Origin: an uncultured Eisenbergiella sp.
GTDB lineage: Bacteria > Bacillota > Clostridia > Lachnospirales > Lachnospiraceae
Direction: 5' to 3'
Assembly: GCA_948960675.1 (NCBI GenBank)
Contig: CARDPF010000010.1
Coordinates: 1 to 22,872, forward strand
Length of the DNA stretch: 22,872 bases
Below the pieces are notes generated by a model. The model did no database searches, was not told the DNA's origin, and worked only from the letters and a program-made list of their open reading frames with translations. How positions within the stretch are numbered: position 1 is the stretch's first letter; each line of letters opens with the position of its first letter. This document shows, one piece after another, positions 7,890 through 15,062 of the stretch. A program made the translations under genes and the position numbers.

Positions 7890-8246
7890 TTATTCCTGTG
7901 CATCCTCTATCATTTTATAAATCCGCCGGGCCTCTTCCTTCGTAAGCTTCCTGTCTTTTAAAAAAGCGGCAAAAAAATCCGGCAATGTACTCCCCGTGCG
8001 GTGCAGAAGCTCCCTGCCCTCCTGCTCCACCACCCGCTGCCTGTCCACGAGGGAGGCCACCATGGTTTCCTTGTTGCACACGGCTCCTTTTTGCTCCAGC
8101 TTTTTTAAAATCGTGTAAGTCGTGGATTTTTTCCAGCCAAACCTTTCCCCGCAGCGCTTTACCAGTTCCGTGGAATTGACGGGCTCTTCCTCCCATATCA
8201 CAGAAATCAGCCTGCATTCACTGTCACTTAATTTAATCTCTCCCAT
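7890..8246 (-). CDS. MecI/BlaI-family transcriptional repressor
   Basis: A 118-residue protein of the usual length for the family. Residues 1-75 form the winged-helix DNA-binding domain (LSDSECRLISVIWEEEPVNS, then GWKKSTTYTILKKLEQKGAV carrying the recognition helix), and 78-118 the dimerisation helices. The LPDFFAAFL stretch lies where family members are cleaved when the partner protease fires. It should bind as a dimer to the two dyads in its own promoter and repress mecI-blaR1. The ATG at 8246 follows a GGGGGGAC ribosome site. It precedes the M56 sensor gene by 16 bases, the usual pairing. No beta-lactamase or PBP gene is next to it. Confidence 0.93.
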   Translation of the reverse strand: MGEIKLSDSECRLISVIWEEEPVNSTELVKRCGERFGWKKSTTYTILKKLEQKGAVCNKETMVASLVDRQRVVEQEGRELLHRTGSTLPDFFAAFLKDRKLTKEEARRIYKMIEDAQE

Positions 8247-8290
8247 TTACCGTCCCCCCGCTTTCCTGCATTTTTACAAACGCGCAAAAG

Positions 8291-8343
8291 GTCTATACCT
8301 GTAGACTTTCTTCTAGTCTACAGGTATAGACCTTTTTTGTCAA
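8291..8343 (-). promoter_or_regulatory. Promoter with twin MecI/BlaI-type operator dyads
   Basis: On the reverse strand TTGACA (8338-8343) and TAGACT (8315-8320) are 17 bases apart. Two copies of one 16-bp dyad, GTCTATACCTGTAGAC (8291-8306) and its reverse complement GTCTACAGGTATAGAC (8316-8331), cover the spacer, the -10 region and the start site. Together with AAAAGG/CCTTTT flanks they form a longer perfect palindrome. This is what one expects of an autorepressed MecI-type promoter: the first dyad blocks RNA polymerase binding and the second blocks escape. Flanking TAxA..TGTA features resemble known BlaI/MecI boxes. Confidence 0.85.
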
Positions 8344-8372
8344 TCCTTTTTTCTATCTTTATGTAACAGTTT

Positions 8373-8386
8373 GTTGCTATTCACGG
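8373..8386 (+). repeat. GTTRCTRTTCACGG motif, copy 2
   Basis: GTTGCTATTCACGG, preceded by GTAACAGTTT. The combined 24 bases (8363-8386) resemble the reverse complement of the right half of the palindrome at 3957-4002. It lies in the gap between the mecI promoter and the end of the lacZ-SGNH operon, for which no strong terminator was seen. Confidence 0.5.
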
Positions 8387-8423
8387 ATCAGGAATGCGCA
8401 GACCTGTCTGAACTTTTACATCT

Positions 8424-9077
8424 TTATACATCCCAGGAAAACCCTATGGTGTCCAAAAACGCCCGCGCCAACAGCATCGCCCCCACCTGATTGGGATGTA
8501 TCCGGTCCCAGGCGATATAATCCGGATGACGGTACCGGAAATACTCGTCAAATACCTGCTGGGTATCCACACAGGGCAAACCGTATTCTCCCGCAAGCCG
8601 CTTGACTACCTCCCCCATCTCATCCATCGCTTTACGCATCGGATCCTCCCGGTTGGGCTCCATAAAATAAGGCGTCATCAGAATCATTCCCTTTACCCTT
8701 GGCTTGGTAAGGGTAATCAACTCCCTATACGTGTTTTCGTACTGCGCAGGGGTTATGTGCCCCTCGAAAATATCCGGCTCGTCAAACCTGCGCCAAACGT
8801 CGTTGATCCCGATCATCATACTGACCCAATCCGGCTGCAAATCCAACACGTCCTCCTGCCAACGGGCTTTCAGATCCAGAATATTATTGCCGCCAATCCC
8901 CGTATTGGAAATCCGGATCACCGTCTCCGGATGTAGGGCATTCAGTAAGGTATGAATCAGACGCACATACCCTGTACCGACACCCTCCCCAAGTCCTTCC
9001 CCCACCGGACGCTTCCTGTCAAAATCCGTCACGGAATCCCCGGTAAACACCACTCTGTCACCATTTTGAAATAACAT
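8424..9077 (-). CDS. Cytoplasmic SGNH/GDSL hydrolase, probable carbohydrate esterase
   Basis: A 217-residue single-domain protein without a signal peptide. Block I is FTGDSVTD (nucleophile S15), block II GIGGNN (60-65), block III GIND (90-93) and block V WDRIHPN (D191, H194), so the Ser-His-Asp set and oxyanion residues are complete. The length and the D-R-I-H-P-N form fit intracellular acetylesterases that deacylate imported sugars. It starts 36 bases after the lacZ stop, with a GAGGGAG ribosome site, so it is the second gene of a lacZ operon. From that context I infer that it removes acetyl groups from galactoside oligosaccharides; the actual substrate is not shown by sequence. Confidence 0.85.
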   Translation of the reverse strand: MLFQNGDRVVFTGDSVTDFDRKRPVGEGLGEGVGTGYVRLIHTLLNALHPETVIRISNTGIGGNNILDLKARWQEDVLDLQPDWVSMMIGINDVWRRFDEPDIFEGHITPAQYENTYRELITLTKPRVKGMILMTPYFMEPNREDPMRKAMDEMGEVVKRLAGEYGLPCVDTQQVFDEYFRYRHPDYIAWDRIHPNQVGAMLLARAFLDTIGFSWDV

Positions 9078-9113
9078 ACTCCCTCGTTTCCGCCCTGCAT
9101 CAGGCTGCTTTTT

Positions 9114-12083
9114 TTATCCGATCTGCAAAAGTATTTCCCAGTGTATCTGCTCTTCGTTTAACTGATATTTTTCCAAAAGACGCGGCCCGCAGGAATTGGA
9201 ACCCACACCGCTCATGGCATAATCCAAGTGCAAAATGACATGACCGGATTTCTCCAATTCATAATTGTGCGCTTTTTGGGCCAGTTCCCCCACCGTGTAG
9301 AAGGAAGCGTTAAAGGAAAACGGCTCACTGCCCTTAGCATGCAGCTTTCCTGCCTGCACCTCGTAGCAGTTATAATGGCTTCCGTTCTCCTGCGGCTTAA
9401 TATAGTCCTCATGCAGTTCCCCCACACTTGTCTCAAACCGGTCCATCCATGACGCGCGGTGCTTATCCTGATAGCTTTCAAACGGGCCATAGCCGAAATA
9501 GGAAACCGCCGTCCCATCTTTAGGAAGCGTCAGTGTAATCCCGAAACGCGGCAGGAAGGGGAATGCCAAATCCCGCTTCGCATCCACCGTCATCCGCACC
9601 GCACCGTCCGCATTGATTTCCCATTTGGCCGTCGCGCGCACATAAGGCTGCCGGTAGGCGCTGGCAATGGAAAATGTACAGGTAATTTTCACAATCTGTC
9701 CGTCCGTCTCTGCACTGCACCCGTAAACCTTCGTCCACGGCCTGTCGTAACCGGCCTCTTCCCACTCCTTGCGGACCCACATATCGTTGTCCGTCGGCGC
9801 ACGGAATACACACCATTCCATGGGGGCGTCCATCTGCGCCTTTTGATCCTTTTCCATGGACACAAAGGCCGCCTTTTTCTTTCCAAAGCAATAACGGATA
9901 CGGTCGGAACAAATCACATAGCTGTCCGGCTCCTCCTCCAGCCGCAGCTGCCCGGCCGCTTCCAAAGGCAGTTCCTCTTTTTTCGGGGTAAAAAGCGCAA
10001 ACTGGTCAAATCCTGCAACACGGCCCTTTTTCGTCAGGGTTCCATCCGCTTTCTGGATATACGTCAATTTCAAATACGATTTCTCCAAAGCATACCGTGC
10101 AAGACCGGGAATGACGATTTCCGTCTCCTCATGCGCCGCACATTCCACCGGATCCAATTCCCCTTCCGCCAAAGGCTTTCCGTTTTGTTTCACCTCGTAC
10201 CGCACCGAAACCGTATCCCCAAGGTCGGAAAAATCCTGCATATTTTTCAGGATAACCCGTCCCTCCGAAATGTCGGCCAGCTTCGCCCGCACCGGGCGCA
10301 CTGCATTTTTCCACTCTAAAAGCCCTTTGTGCGGCATCCGGTCCGGATATACCAGTCCGTCCATACAGAAATTCCCGTCGTGGGGATACTCGCCGGCATC
10401 GCCGCCGTAATGATACATGCCCCTGCCGTTGGCCGCCTGTCCCTCGTAGGTGGCATGGTCGCACCACTCCCAGACAAAGCCGCCGCAGAACTTGTCATAG
10501 GCATACATCAACTCCATATAATCCTCAATGTCCCCGGGGCCATTCCCCATCGCGTGGACAAATTCACACTGAATCAGGGGCTTGCGGGTGCGCACATCCT
10601 CACAGTACTTTTTTACCCACTCGACCGGCGCGTACATGCGGCTCATCACATCCAGCATGGAGACATCGTTTTCATAGCCGCCTCCCTCCCAGATACTGCC
10701 CTCATAATGCACCAAACGGGTGGGATCGTAATTTTTCACCCATTTTCCCGCATCCTCAAAGGCCGGGCCATAGCCGCTTTCATTGCCCAGTGACCAGAAA
10801 ATCACGCTGCTCTCGTTCTTATCCCGGATCACATTGCGCTGCTGCCTGTCCAAAATGGCCTCCGCCCACTCCGGATCCTGCGCAAGCAAGCCGAAAATAT
10901 CCCGCTGATCCCCCTTATAATAAATGGTGGTGGTTCCGTGGCACTCCAAATCCGCCTCCGCGATCACGTAAAACCCATACGCACTGCAGAGCGCCGGAAA
11001 CCACGGCGCATTGGGATAATGGCTGGTACGGATGGCGTTAACGTTGTGTTCCTTCATCAGGCGCATATCCTTTATGACATCCTCGCGCGTCACGGTTGCC
11101 CCCGTCACCGGGTGGCTGTCGTGGCGGTTTACCCCACGGAATTTTACCTGCTTTCCGTTTATGAAAATGGCGCCGTTCTCCACACTAATCTGCCGGATGC
11201 CTACTTTCTGTACGATCAACTCGTCCTCGGTGGAAATTCGTACCGTATACAGATACGGCTGTTCCGCATTCCAGAGTACCGGCGCATCCACCGGCATGCG
11301 CTGCGTTTCCCCCTCCGAAAACGCCAGACATAATTGGTTCCCGTCCCTGTCCAATAATTCACAGGTAATCGAAGGGCTGCCCTCCACCCTGTCAAAGCGC
11401 ACTTCCACCACTGCACTGTCATTTTCCAGATTCACGGGGGTCGTCACCGTAAAATCATGGACGAATGCCTGCGGGCGCACAATCAGATGCACATCCCTGA
11501 AAATTCCCGAAAACCGCAGCTTGTCCTGATCCTCCAGATAACTGCCGTCGCACCACTTCATCACCAGTACGCTCAGACGGTTTTGCCCTTCCCTGGTTTT
11601 TCCCGTGATCTCAAACTCGCTGGAACTGTGGGAAACCTGACTGTAACCGACAAATTCCCCGTTCACCCATACATAAAAACAGGAATCCACCCCTTCAAAA
11701 TACAAAAACTGCCGCATCCCGGCCGCCTGCCCGTCCAATGCAAAATCCTTCCAATATGCGCCGCAGGGATTTTCGTCCGGCACATAGGGCGGGTCATAAG
11801 GAAAGGGATACCGTATATTGGTATACTGCTTTTGGTCAAATCCCTTCATCTGCCAACAGCTGGGCACTTCCATGGGTATAAACCCAGAAGAGGCAAAATC
11901 TGCTTCCGGAAAATCTTCCGGCACGCTTTCCACGTTGGGAAAATAGGCAAATCTCCAATCCTCCCCGGAAAGGCTTTGGCTGCGCGCCCCGCCGTCCGCA
12001 GACTGGGGCATGTAATAGCACCTGTTTTCCATTGTGCCCACATGCAACGTGTGCGGATCCTCATAAAATTTTTCTACTCTCAT
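9114..12083 (-). CDS. lacZ: Beta-galactosidase, glycoside hydrolase family 2 (LacZ type)
   Basis: A 989-residue GH2 enzyme of full LacZ length, with all five domains: jelly-roll sugar-binding domain (about 40-205), two immunoglobulin-like domains around the barrel, the TIM barrel (about 310-610), and the C-terminal beta-galactosidase small chain (about 720-980). In the barrel I see FRGVNRHDSHP (315-325), the acid/base glutamate in GNES (E435) and the nucleophile in QCEFVHAMGNG (E507). It should hydrolyse terminal beta-galactosides in the cytoplasm; no signal peptide is present. A TTG one codon upstream is also open, but the ATG at 12083 sits 6 bases after AAAGGAGG. The esterase gene follows in the same operon, and no sugar regulator or transporter is adjacent, so the natural substrate (lactose, galactan fragments, glycan galactose) stays open. 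Confidence 0.93.
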   Translation of the reverse strand: MRVEKFYEDPHTLHVGTMENRCYYMPQSADGGARSQSLSGEDWRFAYFPNVESVPEDFPEADFASSGFIPMEVPSCWQMKGFDQKQYTNIRYPFPYDPPYVPDENPCGAYWKDFALDGQAAGMRQFLYFEGVDSCFYVWVNGEFVGYSQVSHSSSEFEITGKTREGQNRLSVLVMKWCDGSYLEDQDKLRFSGIFRDVHLIVRPQAFVHDFTVTTPVNLENDSAVVEVRFDRVEGSPSITCELLDRDGNQLCLAFSEGETQRMPVDAPVLWNAEQPYLYTVRISTEDELIVQKVGIRQISVENGAIFINGKQVKFRGVNRHDSHPVTGATVTREDVIKDMRLMKEHNVNAIRTSHYPNAPWFPALCSAYGFYVIAEADLECHGTTTIYYKGDQRDIFGLLAQDPEWAEAILDRQQRNVIRDKNESSVIFWSLGNESGYGPAFEDAGKWVKNYDPTRLVHYEGSIWEGGGYENDVSMLDVMSRMYAPVEWVKKYCEDVRTRKPLIQCEFVHAMGNGPGDIEDYMELMYAYDKFCGGFVWEWCDHATYEGQAANGRGMYHYGGDAGEYPHDGNFCMDGLVYPDRMPHKGLLEWKNAVRPVRAKLADISEGRVILKNMQDFSDLGDTVSVRYEVKQNGKPLAEGELDPVECAAHEETEIVIPGLARYALEKSYLKLTYIQKADGTLTKKGRVAGFDQFALFTPKKEELPLEAAGQLRLEEEPDSYVICSDRIRYCFGKKKAAFVSMEKDQKAQMDAPMEWCVFRAPTDNDMWVRKEWEEAGYDRPWTKVYGCSAETDGQIVKITCTFSIASAYRQPYVRATAKWEINADGAVRMTVDAKRDLAFPFLPRFGITLTLPKDGTAVSYFGYGPFESYQDKHRASWMDRFETSVGELHEDYIKPQENGSHYNCYEVQAGKLHAKGSEPFSFNASFYTVGELAQKAHNYELEKSGHVILHLDYAMSGVGSNSCGPRLLEKYQLNEEQIHWEILLQIG

Positions 12084-12149
12084 CAAGAGCCTCCTTTATC
12101 TTTTCACAGCAAAATGCAGCTGCTTTGTTTCACACGCTTCTTTCCCTCC

Positions 12150-12178
12150 ATTATAATGAAATTCCCTTCAAATAACAA
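12150..12178 (-). promoter_or_regulatory. Sigma-A promoter of the lacZ-esterase operon
   Basis: Reverse-strand TTGTTA (12173-12178) and a consensus TATAAT (12150-12155) are separated by 17 bases. Transcription would start near 12143, leaving a 60-base leader ending in the AAAGGAGG ribosome site. The leader contains GCAGCTGC and an adjacent half copy, which could be a regulator site, but nothing I can assign. Confidence 0.65.
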
Positions 12179-12238
12179 CCGCTTTATCAAAAGTTTAGGC
12201 ATTTCACCGGCCCACAGGGCATCCTGCCAGCAATCCTA

Positions 12239-12446
12239 TTGCCTTTTTGCGGATTTCTCTTATACTATAGAAAACGGCCGTTTTAGGAACCCGTCAACAC
12301 CGCACAGAGGTGGCACTGACTGTAAAAAAGAATAACGCAAAGCGGAATTCTCCGGCGGCATATGTCCACCACGATTACAGCCATTTCCCATAGGAGAAAA
12401 AAACCCCCTACCTGCGGCAAGCACACAGAAAGGACAGCATACGCCC
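12239..12446 (+). promoter_or_regulatory. Promoter and ~175-base leader of the LytTR operon
   Basis: TTGCCT (12239-12244) and TATACT (12261-12266) are 16 bases apart. Just after, AAAACGGCCGTTTT (12270-12283) is a perfect palindrome at about the start site and could be an operator. The rest of the leader up to 12446 has no gene. I found no clear LytTR direct repeats in it. The start codon at 12447 has an AAAGGA at a rather long spacing (about 12 bases). Confidence 0.45.
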
Positions 12447-12893
12447 ATGAAACTGATTGTGCATCAGGATTTGCATATTCCGGAGACGGAAATCGTCATA
12501 AACTGCGCCCACATGGACGCCCGCCTGCAGCATCTGATTGCTTTCATCCGGCAGTACAGCTTTTCCCTGACCGGCTATCAGGAGGATCGGGAGTTTGCCC
12601 TTCCGCTGGAACAGATTTATTACATGGACAGCGTTGATGCAAAAACTTTCCTTTATATGGAAAAAGAGGTTTATTCCAGCCGGGAAACCCTCTCGTCCTT
12701 GGAGGAAAAGCTGGCGCATACCCCGTTTATCCGGATCAGCAAAAGCTGCATTGTCAATACCGACCATCTGGTCAGTGTCCGCCCCCTGTTCAACCACCGG
12801 CTGGAAGCCAAACTTAAAAACGGGGAAACGCTGATCATCACGCGCAATTATATTGAACCCCTCAAAAACAGGTTGAAAGGAGATTCCTTATGA
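12447..12893 (+). CDS. LytTR-family DNA-binding regulator
   Basis: A 148-residue protein. The first 40 residues are a short variable region without a receiver domain. Residues about 45-145 form the LytTR DNA-binding fold: LPLEQIYYMDSVDAKTFLYM, then SLEEKLAHTPFIRISKSCIVN, and the closing LIITRNYIEPLKNRLK. The F-x-R-x-S-x-S-x-I-V-N block is the family signature. Stand-alone LytTR proteins of this size are usually encoded directly ahead of a DUF3021 membrane protein, as here, where the genes overlap by four bases (ATGA). The membrane partner is thought to modulate the regulator; the signal and target genes are not shown by the sequence. Autoregulation is likely but no binding repeats were identified. 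Confidence 0.88.
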   Translation: MKLIVHQDLHIPETEIVINCAHMDARLQHLIAFIRQYSFSLTGYQEDREFALPLEQIYYMDSVDAKTFLYMEKEVYSSRETLSSLEEKLAHTPFIRISKSCIVNTDHLVSVRPLFNHRLEAKLKNGETLIITRNYIEPLKNRLKGDSL

Positions 12894-13294
12894 AAGACTT
12901 TTTATTTACCCGCATCCCGTCCCTCTGCATTTGTTTTACACTCATTACCCTCACAAGCGCTTTGATTGACATGCTGCGCGGCGCCCCCTCCGGCGCTGCC
13001 CTGCCCATCCTGTTTCTCTGGCTGGCCGCCTGCCAGCTGGTGGATATCCTGCTTGGAAAAATAAACTTCAAAAAATGGATGCATTATTGCCTGGCGGAAT
13101 CGGCTTTGCTATATTTGCTATCCCTCCTTTTTTTCCGCCTTTTATATTGGGATTCTTTTTCCCTACAGCGCCTGCTTTCTTTCACCGCCATCTTTCTGGT
13201 AACGGATATTTTTATTTTCTGGTATTTCCACAAAAGAAGGCAGCTACAGGCAGCGGAAATCAATGCCCTGCTTGACAGGGAGCACGGAAATTAA
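12890..13294 (+). CDS. DUF3021 family membrane protein
   Basis: A 134-residue protein with four predicted membrane helices (about 7-28, 36-56, 66-87, 95-113) followed by a short charged, cytoplasmic tail (HKRRQLQAAEINALLDREHGN). Size, topology and its position, overlapping the LytTR gene by four bases, identify it as DUF3021, the usual membrane partner of stand-alone LytTR regulators. It is likely to control the regulator's activity by binding it at the membrane; that is inferred from the family pairing. Its last four codons and stop lie inside the left end of the 310-bp palindrome, so the foldback element directly follows, and partly forms, the end of this gene. Confidence 0.85.
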   Translation: MKDFLFTRIPSLCICFTLITLTSALIDMLRGAPSGAALPILFLWLAACQLVDILLGKINFKKWMHYCLAESALLYLLSLLFFRLLYWDSFSLQRLLSFTAIFLVTDIFIFWYFHKRRQLQAAEINALLDREHGN

Positions 13295-13592
13295 TTTTAC
13301 AGGAGGGGTGGGCCATAGGCGGCTTCCCGGCGGCCGTCAGGGGGCGCATGGTCAATACAGGCTGCTGGCTCCCGGACGGCAGAATACCCCCAAATGCAGG
13401 ATGTCCCTACGGCAGGGCGCAAAACCGTACAAACGCAGTGCGTTTTTTGCGCCCTGTTGTGTTTAGGGATATCCTGCATTTGGGAGGTATTTCCCGTCCG
13501 GGAGCCTTGCAGGCCTGTATTGACCATGCGCCCCCTGACGGCCGCCGGGAAGCCGCCTATGGCTCACCCCACCTGTAAAAATGATTTCCGTG
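13283..13592. repeat. Long foldback element: near-perfect ~310-bp palindrome
   Basis: Two inverted arms of about 150 bases meet at 13438. The outer ends read CACGGAAAT (13283-13291) and ATTTCCGTG (13584-13592); further in, TTTTACAGG and CCTGTAAAA pair, as do CCATAGGCGGCTTCCCGGCG and its complement, with only scattered mismatches and one six-base insertion (CCGTAC) near the top. The apex is AAACGCA-G-TGCGTTT (13431-13445). Two short mirror-image ORFs arise in it only because the arms are copies of each other. The element fills nearly all of the 381-base gap between DUF3021 and tldD. Possible roles are a MITE-like foldback transposon, a transcription terminator or RNA-processing structure, or a cruciform. 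An 11-base direct repeat (GCTTGACAGGG at 13270-13280 and 13609-13619) brackets it. Confidence 0.85.
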
Positions 13593-13610
13593 AGCCTGAA
13601 GCATTAACGC

Positions 13611-13651
13611 TTGACAGGGCCCCTATTTTGTTATATAGTCTGTATAACAAA
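13611..13651 (+). promoter_or_regulatory. tldDE promoter overlapped by a dyad operator
   Basis: TTGACA (13611-13616) and TATAGT (13634-13639) are 17 bases apart, a near-consensus sigma-A promoter. A dyad TTGTTATA-tagtctg-TATAACAA (13628-13650, one more pair outward) covers the -10 box and start site, a typical place for a repressor such as a GntR- or TetR-type dimer. The responsible regulator is not identifiable here. Confidence 0.7.
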
Positions 13652-13675
13652 TATCATATTTAAGGAGGTAATCCC

Positions 13676-15061
13676 ATGCTGGACGACAATATTTCCGCCA
13701 AGAGTTCCCTTTTCCCGGACGGGGCACACACCGAACTGCGGGTACAGGAGAACCGCACGAGAAAGGTTTCCCTCGTGAAGGGCAATCTCATGGGCAACCA
13801 GCGGACCCAGAGCGCCGGAACCAGCGCACGCGTATACGTAAACGGCGTCTATGGCTTCTCTTCCATGGCAGAGTGTACCGGTGATGCCGCCGAAACCGTA
13901 CTAAAGGCGGCCCATCAAAACGCCCTGTTCATGGACCGGCACGTCGGACGGGGAAAAGGCCCCCTTCCCGCCCTTTCAAAGGCGTCCATCCCTGTCTGCC
14001 GTCCCATCCAGGATGCGGCCCAGAAGCGTTACATTGACTTTATCCGGGAACTGGACGCTTACATTGCGGCTACCTATCCCAAGCTGGCCAGCCGCACCGT
14101 CACGGCGGTGGAAGATTCCATGGAGAAAATCATCCGCACCTCCGACGGTTCCGGCGGGCATATCTGTGCCCCAAGAAGCTATATTTACCTGTTTATGAAC
14201 GCGGAAACCAATGACGGTGTTCCGGTGGAACTTTTTGGCCCGCTAGGGGGTGCCGGTACTTTTGATGAAGTATTTACCACCCCGGATCTTCTTTTTCCCA
14301 AGATCGACGAATATTATGAAAAGCTGATGCAGAAACGGGAAGGGGTATATCCCCAGGCCGGTTACAAGACCGTGATTTTGGGCGGTATCCTGTCCGGCAT
14401 GCTGGCGCACGAAGCGGTAGGGCACACCGTGGAAGCCGATTTGGTACTGGGCGGCTCCGTTGCCGGTCCGGCCCTGCACAGGCAGGTGGCCTCCGAACTG
14501 ATTACCATGGTGGATTTCGCCCATACGGCTTTGGGCGCGCCCGCGCCGCTGCCGGTCTATCTGGACGACGAGGGAACCCCCGCCACGGACGCCGTCCTCA
14601 TTCAGGACGGGATCCTCACCGGTTACATGCACAGCCGGGAAAGCGCCCAGCATTTTTGCGCTGCGCCCTGCGGCAATGCGCGCGCATTTGGTTTTTCCGA
14701 CGAACCCCTGATCCGCATGCGCAATACCGCCGTACTGCCCGGCAAAGATAAGCTGGAAGATATCATCGCCTCCGTGGACGACGGTTACTACCTGACCGAT
14801 ACCAATAACGGACAGGCGGACACCACCGGGGAGTTCATGTTCGGCGTATGCATGGGCTATGAGATCAAAAAGGGCAAGCTGGGACGGGCACTTTTGGATA
14901 CCACCATTTCCGGCGTGGCTTTTGATATGTTAAAAACCGTGGATATGGTGTCGGATACCATGACCTGGTCCAGTTCCGGCTTCTGCGGCAAGAAACAGCC
15001 GATGCCTGTGGGCATGGGCGGGCCCGCGCTGCGCTGCAAGGTAATGATAGGAGGACGCTGA
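13676..15061 (+). CDS. tldD: TldD-family metalloprotease subunit
   Basis: A 461-residue member of the TldD/PmbA family. The metal site HEAVGH (H245, E246, H250) is intact, and C454 in LRCKVMIGG near the C-terminus is the likely third ligand. In well-studied bacteria TldD forms a heterodimer with TldE, whose central tunnel admits unfolded peptides, and processes RiPP leaders such as that of microcin B17 or degrades small unfolded proteins. It is cytoplasmic, without signal or membrane segments. The start at 13676 has an ideal AAGGAGG ribosome site. tldE follows after one base, so they are cotranslated from the promoter at 13611. No RiPP precursor or modification genes are next to it, so a general peptide-turnover role is more likely here. 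Confidence 0.92.
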   Translation: MLDDNISAKSSLFPDGAHTELRVQENRTRKVSLVKGNLMGNQRTQSAGTSARVYVNGVYGFSSMAECTGDAAETVLKAAHQNALFMDRHVGRGKGPLPALSKASIPVCRPIQDAAQKRYIDFIRELDAYIAATYPKLASRTVTAVEDSMEKIIRTSDGSGGHICAPRSYIYLFMNAETNDGVPVELFGPLGGAGTFDEVFTTPDLLFPKIDEYYEKLMQKREGVYPQAGYKTVILGGILSGMLAHEAVGHTVEADLVLGGSVAGPALHRQVASELITMVDFAHTALGAPAPLPVYLDDEGTPATDAVLIQDGILTGYMHSRESAQHFCAAPCGNARAFGFSDEPLIRMRNTAVLPGKDKLEDIIASVDDGYYLTDTNNGQADTTGEFMFGVCMGYEIKKGKLGRALLDTTISGVAFDMLKTVDMVSDTMTWSSSGFCGKKQPMPVGMGGPALRCKVMIGGR

Positions 15062-15062
15062 C

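Noticed and set aside
9459..10319. Long open frame on the forward strand inside lacZ (286 codons)
   Set aside because: It lies antisense to a well-supported GH2 catalytic gene, has no ribosome site or family resemblance, and its basic, proline/arginine-rich composition is typical of an antisense shadow in moderate-GC DNA.
12084..12086. TTG one codon upstream as the lacZ start
   Set aside because: The ATG at 12083 follows AAAGGAGG at good spacing, so the TTG is not needed.
13297..13578. Two short mirror-image frames with nearly the same C-terminal residues on opposite strands
   Set aside because: They are a by-product of the palindrome: each arm encodes the same string read from its own strand. 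No ribosome sites are present.
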